A DNA stretch of 64,000 bases from Dugong dugon (Eukaryota; Chordata; Mammalia; Sirenia; Dugongidae): positions 97,857,234-97,921,233 of the forward strand of contig CM057462.1 of the NCBI GenBank assembly GCA_030035585.1, written 5' to 3'. The notes beneath the pieces are model-generated. The model worked only from the letters and a program-made list of their open reading frames with translations, was not told the DNA's origin and ran no database searches. Below are positions 24,086-35,068 of the stretch, piece after piece. How positions within the stretch are numbered: position 1 is the stretch's first letter; every line of letters starts with the position of its first letter. The position numbers and the translations under genes were made by a program.

Positions 24086-24984
24086 AATTGTTAAAAATCT
24101 CATTAAAGTAGCTTTAATCGTTGATCTTTTCATTACCAGTTTTTACAGAGGACGTGTAAACAATGTTGTTTTATTCTTTAGGTTTTTTTTTGTAGTTTCA
24201 CAAAACACTTTCACACACATGATCTCATTTTGTGCTTGAAGAAATTTTTTGAAAATTAAGTAACTTATTAAAAGTTAAAAAAAAAAAAGTAATATAGCCT
24301 GGATTTCAAAGCAGGTTTTTTTTTTTAGTTCCAAGACTGGATTTAGCTCTGTCCCACACCTTCCAGCCCATGAGAATCAGATAATCCTTAGTGACTGTTA
24401 ATGCCGACATGGCAACAATGATGTGTTGCTACTGTCTGTTGACATGATGAATATTTCTATGTTGTTTTCAATTTTGTGCATTGTATCTTTTATCTTATTT
24501 TATAGTTGTAAAAGTTTTGGTCAAATCAAAATTAGGTTTCCTTAGCTTCCTGTGGTGTAGTTTAAATGCTAACAAAATCAGTTTGATATTGATATTTTTC
24601 TCTGGGAGGATGGTTATTTTCTCCACGCTCTGATGAAATTAAAAGAGATCTGATTATCAAAGCTTTTCTCATGATACTTCTGGATAAAAGTTCAAAATTT
24701 TGAACATATACCAGATTTAAAGGGCGAGACTCTAAGGATACTTCATTAGGTAGAGATTTGTGTTTTCATCATGACTTTATCTGAACATACAGAAGCTAAA
24801 TGGAGTGGAACCTTTGATCTTCTAGAGACCTGGCTGTAGTATTTAACCAGGGGATACATGACAGAAAAGGGGCGTAACAGGGTGGTCTCACCTTTCCAGA
24901 CTCAATGGCTGTCAATTACCTGTAACAAGAGATGAACAAAGATGGGTGATCAAATCCATAAAATCAAAGAGGGCAAGGCGGTGT
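24086..24984. other. mostly unassigned; possible MIR remnant
   Basis: Around 24190-24320, 'acaaaacactttcacacacatgatctcattttg' and 'aagtaacttatt' look like a reverse-strand MIR. I recognise nothing in the remainder. Confidence 0.4.
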
Positions 24985-25430
24985 AGTAGAAAGAAAGTGT
25001 AGTTTGGAGTCCAACACACCTAGACTGGAGTCACAGTTAACAGCTGTGACACCTTGGGCATGTCATTTTAACCTCTTTTTGCTTTAGTCTACTCTTATCT
25101 TAAATGGTGATAAAAATACCTACCTTGTAGTATGTATTTTGGGGCATCCCTTTGTGGTGCAATCAGTTAAGTGCTCTACTATTAACTGAAAGGTTGGTAG
25201 TTTAAACCTAGCCAGAGGCACTTCAGAAGAAAGGCCTGGTGATCTACTTCTGAAAGGTCACAGCCTTGAAAATGCTATGGTGCTGTTCTACTCTGCACAC
25301 ATGGGGTCACCATGAATTGGAATAGACTTAATGGTAACTGGTTTGGTATTTTGGTAGAGTATTTTTGTGAGTAGGTATAGTATGTGTAAATTGTCTCTTG
25401 TTCAGTACCAGGCACAAAATGATTATTAAA
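24985..25430 (+). repeat. MIR SINE split by an AfroSINE
   Basis: The left half has 'gtagtttggagtccaacacacctagac', 'caccttgggcatgtcattttaacctc' and 'aaaatacctaccttgtag'. After the inserted SINE the MIR tail resumes as 'caggcacaaaatgatt'. Confidence 0.75.
25141..25350 (+). mobile_element. AfroSINE, longer form
   Basis: Head 'catccctttgtggtgcaatcagttaagtgctc', middle 'gaaaggcctggtgatctacttctg', tail 'ggggtcaccatgaattggaatagacttaatgg'. It sits inside the MIR. Confidence 0.88.
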
Positions 25431-25595
25431 AAGAAGAAAGATATTAATAATAGTATATTTTTTTTAATGTAGCCTTATATGGAAAAATATACTAAGCCTT
25501 GAAAAATGGTCTCCTGCAGACCTTGGAAAAACAACCCATGTTACCCATTTCATCAGTGGCAAATCTAATATCTAGGCAAATGACACCTTACCTAC

Positions 25596-26082
25596 TGTCT
25601 CGGTCATCTAGTGCTGCTCTAACAGAAATACCACAAGTGGATGGCTTTAACAAAGCGAAGTTTATTCTCTCACGGTCTTGTAGGCTACAAGTCCAAATTC
25701 AGGGCATCAGCTCCAGGAGAAGGCTTTCTCTCTCTGTTGGCTCTGAAGGAGGTCCTTGTAATGCATCAGTCTTCCCTTGGTCTGGGAGCATCTCAGCGCA
25801 GGAATCTCTGGTCCAAAGGACGCACTCTGCTCCTGGCACTGCTTTCTAGGTGGTGTGAGGTTCCCATGTATCTCTGCTTGCTTCTGTCTTTTATATTTCA
25901 AAAGAGATTGGATTAAGACACTATCTAATCTTGTAAACCTCATCAGTGTAACCTCATCATAGTGATAGAGTTTACAACACATAAGGAAATCATATCAGAT
26001 TACACAATCACACAATACTGGGATCATGTCCTAGCCAAGTTGATACACACATTTTTTGGAGGACACAATTCAATCCATGATA
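25596..26082 (-). repeat. solo LTR, ERVL-type, 5-bp target duplication
   Basis: The unit begins TGTCTCGGTCATCTAGTGC and ends 'attcaatccatgata'. CCTAC stands directly on both sides (25591-25595 and 26083-26087). It is co-oriented with the copy at 19921. Frames such as 25499-25849 run across its edge and are not genes. Confidence 0.9.
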
Positions 26083-26087
26083 CCTAC

Positions 26088-26514
26088 TAACCATTACATT
26101 ATGGTTTTGAAAGGCAAGAGTTTGCTGCTTCATTTCATTCAGAGGCCAGCAGTTCTGTATGTGTGTATAGATCTCTGTAAGTACATATCCACTCTGTTTG
26201 CTTTTGTTTTACATGCTGAGTCTGTAATCCTTGGTGTCAGGGACTGTCTTTTATTAATATGCTGTGTAAATATGCATGAGGTATATGAAAGAGTCTACTG
26301 CATATCACTAAAAAATAAAGAGAAGTAATGCCACTGCTGGCAGTTGAATTGGGGTCTTCTGACTACCAACCCCAGACTATCCAATTCTCAGATTTATAAC
26401 CACGCCACTTTCTTAATGTAATTGGATCATAGATAAGAGAACTCAGAGCCAATTTGGATTTCTTTGGAAAGAATTATTTGATTTCCACTGCTGCTCTGGC
26501 ACAAGGCATACTAT
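26088..26514. other. unassigned sequence
   Basis: No confident feature. The stretch near 26330-26420 has a faint MIR-like flavour. Confidence 0.4.
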
Positions 26515-26720
26515 CATTACTACTAGGATGTGGTCTTTGCCGGGAGCCAGAGCTTTGCACACATTTAAACCTTGGTTCAAATCCATGCACCACCACTTCC
26601 TGGCTGTATGATCTTCTGGAGTCACTTCATGTCTTCAAACCTCAGTGTCTCATCTGTGAAAGAGAAAGAGTGACTATCTCACAGGAATGACTATGAGAAT
26701 AAAATTCAATCATTGAAGTA
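26515..26720 (+). repeat. MIR SINE
   Basis: 'aaaccttggttcaaatcc', 'cttcctggctgtatgatc', 'aacctcagtgtctcatctgtgaaa' and 'atgagaataaaattcaat' match the MIR body in order. Confidence 0.8.
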
Positions 26721-27456
26721 AAAGGACTTCTTTGAAGTGAAAGTACTCCATACACATGTGAACTCTCACTGTCATTAACATGTTGATACCATTTATGAAA
26801 TTACGGCATCTTACATGAGGAAGACACTTTACAAGCCACTTTGTCTATCACTCAGCACTGGATTTTCTTCACTAGCAATGGTTGTATAGTGCTTGATTGA
26901 CTAGTCATATTGATTCCTTGCAGTGTGACTTGGAACTGGTACCCTTGTAGTGTGAGGTGGCATATCTAATTAAAAATATGAAGAACTCAAAACAAGCTAT
27001 ACTCTCCTCAGCAGTCTAGGTTAGTGGCTCTTTGGCTTTCAGAGGCAGTTCAAAAGCCTATGTTATATCCAAGAAAGATCTGCTGTTTTAGACTCTACTT
27101 CCTCAATAGTCCAGTGCCAGGCCCTCTGTGAGTATGCAGAGGATGCCAGTTGATGCTAATGGTTATTTGGTCAACTTCCCATTCTTGTGTATCCATTCTC
27201 ATGGTTGGCTTTGACAGATGTCTACAGTTTGAACATGGGGTATATGAAGGCAGAGCATCTTCAAGAAACACCTTAAAAACTGTAGTGATAACTACTGAGA
27301 ACTCATTAGGCTACTTACTGTATAAGAATTTGGCTTTAGGTGTTTTGTGCAAGTCTTTAATTTATACAATAGTTGAAGTCAACAGGAAGATGTTATTTGT
27401 AAACCTAATTCATTTATTGTATTATCCCATCTCCAAGAAATATTCTCATCTTCGCT
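26721..27456. other. unassigned sequence
   Basis: I recognise no repeat or gene. The 109-codon open frame at 27150-27479 has no known motif. Confidence 0.45.
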
Positions 27457-27466
27457 ATAGTAATAG

Positions 27467-28074
27467 TTGTTGTTGTTAGGTGCCTTTAAGTTGGTTCTGA
27501 CTCATAGCAACCCTGTGTACAACAGAACGAAACACTGCCAGGTCCTGCGCCATCTTCACAATCGTTGTTATGCTTGAGCCCATTGTTGCAGCCACTGTGT
27601 CAATCCATCTCGTTGAGGGTTTTCTTTTTTGCTGATTCTCTACTTTACCAAGCATGATGTCCTTCTCCAGGGACTGATCCCTCCTGATAACATGTCCAAA
27701 GTATGTAAGATGTAATCTCACCATCCTTGCTTCTAAAGAGCATCTGGCTGTATTTCTTCCAAGATAGATTTGTTGGTTCTTTTGGCAGTCCATGATATAT
27801 TCAATATTCTTCGCCAATACCATAAATCAAAGGTGTCGGTTCTTCTTTGGTCTTCCTTATTCATTGTCCAGATTTCCCATGCATATGAGGTGATTGAAAA
27901 TACCTTAGTCTTCAAGGTAACATCTTTGCTTTTTAACACATTAAAGAGGTATTTTGCAGCAGCTTTGCCAATGCAATGTGTCATTTGATTTCTTCACTGC
28001 TGCTTCCATGGGTGTTGATTGTGGATCTAAGTAAAATGAAATCCTTGATGACTTCAATCTTAATAAATGGAGAA
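27467..28074 (-). mobile_element. RTE (BovB-type) LINE 3' part, 10-bp target duplication
   Basis: The block is the 3' terminal 608 bp of an RTE LINE on the minus strand. It begins with a GTTGTTGTT tract (reverse of the element's CAA-type tail) and 'aggtgcctttaagttggttctgactcatag', and includes the C-terminal RT/post-RT region (minus frames 27984-27733 and 27823-27476, with AAKYLFNVLKSKDVTLKTKV). ATAGTAATAG flanks both sides (27457-27466 and 28075-28084). Confidence 0.88.
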
Positions 28075-28444
28075 ATAGTAATAGTGTATTTGTTAATTTC
28101 CCCCCACACTTAATTAAGAATAATGTCAAAAAATGAGCAGGTCCAGGATTGCCATTGCTAGAAGAAAGACAAATTATGCTTGTTTTTCTGAGTACTTTAT
28201 AATAAGCAATGCAAATATGATGCAACAACATTTATTAACAGGAGTAAGTAGATTTAATGATGCCCTTCTGTGTTGGACAGTATTTATTCTCCATTCTCTT
28301 GGTAATACTACCATAATTTCTTTGGATAATAATCCCTCCTTTACTTTCAGTATCTGTGATTTGAGGGTGTTGGCCCCACCCTCACTACATTTATTAATTC
28401 AGCAGCAATTTATTTATTTACTCTAAACTTTTTATTTGGATAAA

Positions 28445-28649
28445 GTAGTCCTTGGGTGGCACAAATGGTTAAGCACTGGACTACTAACCAAAAGGTTAGT
28501 GGTTCAAACTCACCCAGAGGTGTCTAGGAAGACAGGCCTGGCAATCTGCTTCTGAAACATGACAGCCTTAAAAACCCTATGGAGCAGTTCTACTCTGCAA
28601 ACATGGGTCGCCATGTGTCAGAATTGACTCAATGGTAACTAACAACAAC
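28445..28649 (+). mobile_element. AfroSINE, longer form, target duplication
   Basis: Head 'gtccttgggtggcacaaatggttaagcac', B-box-like 'ggttcaaactc', tail 'gaattgactcaatggtaactaacaacaac'. Duplications ATTTGGATAAA (28434-28444) and ATTTGGAGAAA (28650-28660) flank it. Confidence 0.9.
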
Positions 28650-28913
28650 ATTTGGAGAAAATCATAGATTTACATGCAGAGATATCTCATAAATCCTTTA
28701 CCCATTTTGTCTCAAACGTAGCACTGTGAAAAACTATAATACACAGTACCACAAGCAGGATACTGCGATAGATACAGTCAAGATGCAGAACTTGTCCATG
28801 ACCACAGGGATTACTCATGTTGCTCTTTTATAACCACAACGCATTCCTTCTTACCCCCATCTGTTCCTTAATCCTGGCAACCACTAATCTGTTCTACATT
28901 TCTATAATTTTCA

Positions 28914-29080
28914 AGAGTCAATCCCAACTCACAGAGACCCTGTATGACAGAGTAGAACTGCCCCATAGAGTTTCCTAGGCTGTAATCTTGACTGGAGCAT
29001 ATTGCCATTCTTTTCTCCCACAGAACAGATGTGGGTTCAGTTAGCAGCTGAGCTCTTAACCATTGAGCCACCAGGGATCT
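28914..29080 (-). mobile_element. AfroSINE
   Basis: Reverse complement: 'agtcaatcccaactcacagagacc' and 'cagagtagaactgccccatagag' at left, 'gttagcagctgagctcttaaccattgagcc' and 'ccagggatc' at right. It is nested in the L1M. Confidence 0.9.
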
Positions 29081-29830
29081 TTCCCACACCTGCTAACCAC
29101 TGTTAAACTTGGATCATTATACGTTTGTCTATTGTAGGTATTTCATACAAATGAGATCATACAATATTTGTCCTTTTGTAATTGACTTATTTCACTTAGC
29201 ATACCGTTTTCAAAGTAGTTCATCCATGTTGTAGCATGCATCAGGACTTAATTTCTCTTTATGAGTAATATTCCATTGTATGTATATCTCACATTTTGTT
29301 TATCTTTGATATCTGTAATTTATGTCTTCTCTTTCTTTCTTTCTTTTTTTGTTAGCTTTGTAAGAAGTTTGTCAATTTTATCGATGTTTTCTAAGAACCA
29401 GTTTTTTGTTTCAGTGATATTTTCTATTGTTTTTCTAACTTCAATTTTATTGATTTTTGCTCTTTTCTTTAGTATGTCCTTTCTTCTACTTGCTTTGGGT
29501 TTATTTTGTTCTTCTTTTCCGAAGTTCTTTAGGTGAAAGTTTAGATGATTGTTTGACACTTTTCTTCTTTGCTAATATAAGCATTTAGTGCTATAAATTC
29601 CCTTCTCAGCACTGCTTTAGTGGCATCCTACAAATTTTGATATATTGTATTTTCATTTCAGTTTTTTTAATTTCCCTCTAAACTTTCTTTTTGACACTCT
29701 TCCATGTTCATGGGATTATTTAGAAGTGTGTTTTTTAGTTTCCAAGTGTTTGTTGACTTTTCTGTTAACTTGCTAATATTTTTTTCTCATTTGTTTCCAT
29801 TTTGATCAGATCTTCCGAAAGTTTGAGGTA

Positions 29831-30589
29831 TTCCAGAATCTCTTCCATTATCTCTTCCCTATGGAGCTTACATTCAAATGGGGCAATCATCTCAAGGATG
29901 GCATATCACAAGGATAGCCTGACTTCAAATCATAGCTTAATCAGAATAATGTCTCCTTAGTAAGTGGTTGCTTCAGTGATAGGCTCCTGAAAAAAGTCAA
30001 ACCGATTGGAACCAGTGAGACTTAATTATAGAGCATTTGTAGGGACTCTTGTTAAAATGAATTTCTCTTTCTGCTAGACTTTGAGTCGACAGAATGTAAG
30101 CCTGAAATGCTTGGATGCAAGACAGGGGAGAGACACTTTTTTTTTTTTTTAAATAGGCAAAGGCATGGAATCAACAGAGAAAGGCAGGATTGAGAGATGG
30201 AGAGTCATCATCTTGATTAAATTGTTTAACTTTTCAGCACTACTGGATGTATCAGTCATATAAATTAAACTGATTTTGCTTAAGCCATTTTGATTTGAGT
30301 TTGTGCCACTTAAAGCCTCACTAATACACATCCTAATTAGCAAATTCAATGTATACATTTGAGTGCTTATTTTTCTTGGCCTTCCTGTTGCATTTTACTT
30401 TGTTTGCCCTTCTATTTTCTTGAATATTTTTCGTTCTTTGACTTTTATGCTACCACTATTTATTGATATCTCTTCTAAGTTTCATACTAGTTTTCCTCAA
30501 ACTCGTTCCCAGGTTTTTTCTTTCTCTCTCTCTTAACACTTGTACCCTTCATGATTATTCCCTGGTCCTGTCTTATCTAAATGAATGTC
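29831..30589. other. unassigned sequence
   Basis: No recognisable repeat or gene. A T-run lies at 30138-30151. Confidence 0.45.
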
Positions 30590-31330
30590 TGCAAATCATA
30601 ACCAAATGAATCTCAACCAGCATTTTCAGAGACCTGAGAGTTATTCTTGGCTCATTGATTCTACCTCTTAAAATCTTTCATTTCCATCCCATGATTTCCA
30701 TTAACCTTGCTTCTGTCTTAATTCAGGCCTTTATAAATTCTCATTTGCAGTATTACAGTAGACTCCTAGCTTATTTCTGTTCTTCCAGCTTTGGAATTTT
30801 CCAAATGGTCACCAGAGTGGTAGAGCTTCATTGCAAAACTGGTATCATTTCCTTACATTACACATAAGGTAAAGTCAAGTGCCTAGATGTGGGATTTGCT
30901 GACTTCTCTGCCCTCATTATCAGTGGATCTTCCTTTCTACCTTTTGCTTTTGTCAAAAAAATTGCTTGGAGTTCCCTAAAAAGTCATGATTTCTTATGCT
31001 TTGGTTTCATTGTACCTGCTATTCCTTTGAAAAAAAATTTTTTTTTTTTATATATATGTGAGGCAGCTGAACTCACAGCTCAAATTGTCACCTCCTCTTT
31101 GAAACATTCCCCAAACTTTCAGGCAAACTTGATAGTTCTATGCACTTACATTGTAAATCTAACATTATTTCATTACAGCAGTCATCACATTATGTTATAA
31201 TGAAATATAGGCCTGCCACTTTCCTAGATTCTAACTAACTTAAGAAATTTAATCTATTTTTTCATTTCCAGAATCTAGAACAGTACCTGACAGGTAGTAG
31301 GCACTTAAAATCTGAGTGAATGCATTAGAT
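30590..31330 (+). mobile_element. L2 LINE fragment
   Basis: L2-like phrases appear in order: 'gacctgagagttattcttgg', 'catgatttccattaacc', 'cagtattacagtagactcctagc', 'tcacctcctctttgaaacattcc', and the 3' end 'agaacagtacctgacaggtagtaggcacttaaaa'. Confidence 0.65.
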
Positions 31331-31469
31331 AATTGGAAGACCTTATTATTTTTATACTCTAGTTAAGTGGGCTGTAAGTCTAGTTTCATTTATTTTCTTC
31401 ACCTGTAGCATGTCTTTACCATTATTATTTTTGATAATTTTTTTAACCCTGAAAATATCCTTCAGAAAT

Positions 31470-31690
31470 ATAAAAGAAGTATAAAGTTACATGCATAATT
31501 CATCTGTTTAATGTCATTTAAAACTTGCAACAATACCAATCATGAAAGAGGATTTATTGTACCTAGTTTTTACAGGTGGGCGAGATAAAGTGAAAAGAGT
31601 TAAGAAACTTGCTTAGGGATATTAACTAGTAACTTTTGAAGCTAAGACAAGAACTTAAGTCTTTCTAACTCTCAAGAATTTGCTCTTTTC
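31470..31690 (-). repeat. MIR SINE
   Basis: Reverse-strand MIR order: 'taatgtcatttaaaacttgcaacaa', 'tttttacaggtgg', 'agagttaagaaacttgcttaggg', then 'aagacaagaacttaagtctttc'. Confidence 0.6.
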
Positions 31691-31769
31691 ACTTCAACAT
31701 AATTCTTTCTTTGGGACCAGGAAAAAGAGTTGTTTGACGTTTTGGAAGGAAAAACACGATGATGAGCCT

Positions 31770-32080
31770 AAGGTTTTGTCCTATGATATATTTTCACCAC
31801 CATTGCTGTATGTCAAGAAAAATCATTACTCATTTCCCCACTTGCTTCAGATCTTTCCTCAAGTGTCTTCTTCATACTGAGACCTACGTTGATCACCGCC
31901 TTTATAATCTTAACTCACTCCAAGCTCAATCCCAACCCCTTTTATCATTTTCTCTTTTTTCCCCCAAAGCACTTATCATCTTCTGTTGTAGGAAAAAATC
32001 GTTATTTTTATTGTTATTGTCTGTTTCCATCCACTTGAATTTAAATCCCACGAGAAAGATTTTTGTCTCCTTACTCATGA
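31770..32080 (+). mobile_element. L2 LINE fragment
   Basis: 'tttcctcaagtgtcttcttc', 'aaagcacttatcatcttctg', and 'aaatcccacgagaaagatttttgtctcc' correspond to the L2 3' region. Confidence 0.5.
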
Positions 32081-32309
32081 AAATGCAGAATCAAAGAGAG
32101 AGGATCTGTTGCATATTAGGTGATTAGATAGAGAGCTGGAGCTAGAGATGGAGATATATAAGGTGAATGCAGATTGAATGAGTAAATAAATAAAGGAAGC
32201 ACAGTGTTAAGAGTGAATAAAAGTGACAGGATGGGTCTGTGGCTTTTTTCTTTTTTTTTCACTTCGTTTATTCTCAAAAGAATCCAAGGGAGCAGATGTC
32301 ATTTCTTTT

Positions 32310-32605
32310 TTTTTAAATAGTATTTTATTGTGTTTTTGGTAAAGGTTTACACAGCAGTTTAGATTCCCATTCAACAATTTCTACACAAGTTGTTCAGTGA
32401 CATTGGTTACATTCTTCACAATGTGTGAACATTCTTATTATTTCTGTTCTGGTTGTTCCATTTCCATAAGTCTAGTTTCCTTGCCCCCTTATTTCTCATC
32501 TTTGTTTTGGGGTAATTGTTGATCATTTGGGCTCATATAGATACTTATGGATGGTAGTATTTTTTGAGACAATTTGTTATTTAGCTACAAGGTGACTTCA
32601 GGGAT
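32310..32605 (-). mobile_element. elephant-type L1 3' end, 5'-truncated
   Basis: After a T-run the text reads 'ttttattgtgtttttggtaaaggtttacacagcag' then 'cattcaacaatttctacacaagttgttcagtgacattgg', the antisense of an elephant-lineage L1 3'UTR. Only about 300 bp are present. I could not find a clear target duplication. Confidence 0.75.
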
Positions 32606-33190
32606 CTGTGACTTTTGTTAGAAAAACCCAAACAGTTAATGTAGTCTTTGAGAAGCTTTGGTATTCAGGCCTGTTTAACAATTATGTTCGCCAAATACAA
32701 AGATGTTCTTAAAAATTTAGTACGTTTGTGAACAAAGAAAATGTTTACCTTATTCCTTCTGATTATTGTCAATTGAGAAAAGAAAAAGGAGAGCCAAAAT
32801 AAAACTCCCAAATGAATTAAGTGGTAGTGGATTGTGAATGTGCACTACTTTTACATACAGGCTTGATCATCTCCTTAGTTTCTTCCTGAGAGGTGAGAGA
32901 ATATAAAGAAGGCAGGGCCATAGTTCAATTTTTCTTTTGGTTATAATGATATAAGGCATTTAACACATATGGCATTGAAGTTGTTTCAGTTATATAGGGA
33001 GTAGGTAAGGAGTCAAGACAGATAGTCATAGTATAATCAACTATTAAACAAAAGAGCAAGACAATTAGCATTGATGGAAGACTAAATCATTTGTACTCCT
33101 CTCAAGTTGTTTTTTTTTTTTTTTTTTTTAAAACATTCAGGGAAAAACAAAGTATGTTTACAAGTAGAGGTATATCACAATATCTTTTCT
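32606..33190. other. unassigned sequence
   Basis: No gene or confident repeat. A long T-run lies at 33109-33129. Confidence 0.45.
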
Positions 33191-33194
33191 AGCT

Positions 33195-33300
33195 TAATCT
33201 AGCTAGAACTGATTTTTTGTGTATGGTATGAGGTAGGGTCCAATTTCACATCTTCTCTATGTGTTTAGCCCATAGTTTTCTATGCATTTAATACACATAT
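33195..33300 (-). mobile_element. short L1M fragment
   Basis: 'tttttgtgtatggtatgaggtagggtcc' is a recognisable antisense L1 phrase. It runs into AT/CA microsatellite sequence. Confidence 0.55.
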
Positions 33301-33381
33301 ATGTATGTGTTTACACATATACACATATATATATATGTTGCATGCTCTTGGCACAACATATGTGTTCATGTGGTACATCTA

Positions 33382-33416
33382 TCTGTGTGTGTGTATGTGT
33401 GTGTGTGTGTGTGTAT
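33382..33416. repeat. TG microsatellite
   Basis: An imperfect (TG)n run directly before the AfroSINE. Confidence 0.9.
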
Positions 33417-33574
33417 GGAGCCCTGGTTGCACAGTGGTTAAGCATTCAGCTGTTAACCAAAAGGTCAGCAGTTCGAATCTACCAGCCACTCCTTAAAAAC
33501 CCTATGGGGGCAGTTCTAGCAGTTCTACTCTGTCCTATAGGGTCACTATAAGTTGGAATTGACTCATTGGCAAT

Positions 33575-33580
<6 letters not shown>
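33417..33580 (+). mobile_element. AfroSINE between two microsatellites
   Basis: A complete copy: 'ggagccctggttgcacagtggttaagc', a B-box-like 'cagttcgaatct', and tail 'ggtcactataagttggaattgactc'. It carries a small internal duplication of GCAGTTCTA near 33511. TG repeats precede and TA repeats follow it. Confidence 0.93.

Positions 33581-33605
<25 letters not shown>
33581..33605. repeat. TA microsatellite
   Basis: An uninterrupted (AT)n run that starts right at the end of the AfroSINE tail. Confidence 0.9.
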
Positions 33606-33799
33606 CACTCGCATTATTATATTGATCAATTTATCCCTATGCCAACATCACACTGCATTATTATATTATAATAAGTCATGATGTTTTTCTCTTCTTCAGG
33701 AATATCTTGTCTAATCATAACCTTTTGGTCTTCCATAATAGTTATGGAATTGTTTTGTAACTTTCTTGTTTCAAATCGTATTTTTCAAAGATGGCTGCA

Positions 33800-34338
33800 T
33801 CAATTTATCCTGTTCCACATACTCTTTTTACAGTCTGACATTGATATGCCTCCTTAAAAGCATGGTCTGTGTTCCCTCCCCTTGAATCTAGGTGGCTCTG
33901 CAATTATGGCAGAAGGAACATAAACCTTTCAAAGCTGAGTCATAAAAGCTGTCAGGGCTTCCACTTGGCACTCTCTCCCGTGACATGCATATCAGGAACC
34001 CTGAGCAGATATGAAAAGGTCTGGCTACCTTAAAACATCTGTGCTGGAAAGATCACATGGAAAGAATACATAGAGGTACAGAGAGGTGTCCCAGAAGCCC
34101 TAGCTGTTCCAGTTTCAACGTTCAAGCCACCAACTCCAGCCAAACACATGAGAAAGCAAGTCTTACATTCTACTGCCTTCTTCAAGCAGTCCCAACTGCT
34201 TGAATGTTGATTTGAGCAGAGATGAGAGGTTTTCATTGAGTCCTTCCCAAACTTCAGATTTATGAGTAAAATAAATGTTGTTATTTTAACCCACTGGGTT
34301 TTCAGGTAGTTTGTCATACAGCTAGAGTAATGAAACAG
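33800..34338 (+). repeat. MLT1-type LTR (ERVL-MaLR)
   Basis: Phrases in MLT1 order: 'gttccctccccttgaatctaggtggctc', 'tgagtcataaaagctgtcaggg', 'agccctagctgttccag', 'tttatgagtaaaataaatgttgttattttaacccactggg', ending 'gagtaatgaaaca'. The AATAAA signal is visible in the last of these. Confidence 0.8.
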
Positions 34339-34377
34339 TTCAACTTGTGCATGCACATGTGGATGCATACGTGCACA

Positions 34378-34404
34378 CATATGTACATGCACACACACAC
34401 ACCC
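34378..34404. repeat. short CA repeat
   Basis: (CA)n run 'acatgcacacacacacac' followed by a C-run. Confidence 0.7.
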
Positions 34405-34853
34405 CCACTAAAATATTATAATTTTCGCTATAATTTAATTGAATCTGTAGCTTAATTTAAGGAAAACGAGCTTATAATTTTTTTTATATTTTAAAATCTT
34501 TTTATTGTGAAATTTATACCACACATATAATGCATAAACCATGAACGTATAATTTAATTAATTTCATGATAATTAACTCCTGTGTAACCATCAACCAATA
34601 TAGCAGCTTTAAAAAAATATATATTTGGACTCTTAAAATCTTCCAATAAAGTTTTATAATTTTTTAATAGAAATTTCATACATTTTGAAATTTAAATGTT
34701 TATTTTTTTTCTGTTTTATCATTTATTCTAGTTCATACGGCATCTTTGTGTTGAATATTCTAACTAGTAACTGCTGCTATATAGAAATACAATTGTGTTT
34801 TTTTAATGTTGATTTTGTATCTAGTATCTTGTTAAACTCCTATGAATTTTTAA

Positions 34854-34958
34854 AAATTTTTTTTATTGTGCATTAGGTGAAAGCTTAAATAGCAAATTAG
34901 TTTCTTATTCAATAGTTGGTACACAAAGTGTTCCGTGACATTGGTTCCATTCCCCTCT
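34854..34958 (-). mobile_element. 105-bp elephant-type L1 3'-end insertion
   Basis: The insert reads 'ttttattgtgcattaggtgaaagc' and 'gttccgtgacattggttcc', the antisense 3' end of an elephant L1. TATGAATTTTTAA is duplicated exactly on both sides (34841-34853 and 34959-34971). Confidence 0.92.
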
Positions 34959-35068
34959 TATGAATTTTTAATACTTACTATTAATTATTTGAGTTTTTTA
35001 TATAGAAAAATCATATAATTTCTGATCAGTAACAATTTTTTTATTCATTTGCAATAGTTACATATTAT

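Larger units (their letters stand above)
28418..29830 (-). mobile_element. L1M fragment with internal deletion, carrying two AfroSINEs
   Basis: The left part is L1 3'UTR-like ('actaatctgttctacatttctataattttcaag', 'catccatgttgtagcatgcatcagga', 'taatattccattgtatg'). Near 29305 it jumps directly into ORF2 text ('ttcagtgatattttctattg', 'gctaatataagcatttagtgctataaattc'), so the 3' part of ORF2 is missing. Minus frame 29559-29320 is an ORF2 remnant. Confidence 0.75.

Noticed and set aside
33470..33482. Possible tRNA genes at the B-box-like motifs of the AfroSINEs
   Set aside because: The motifs belong to tRNA-derived SINE heads, which do not fold into complete tRNAs and are followed by the SINE body.
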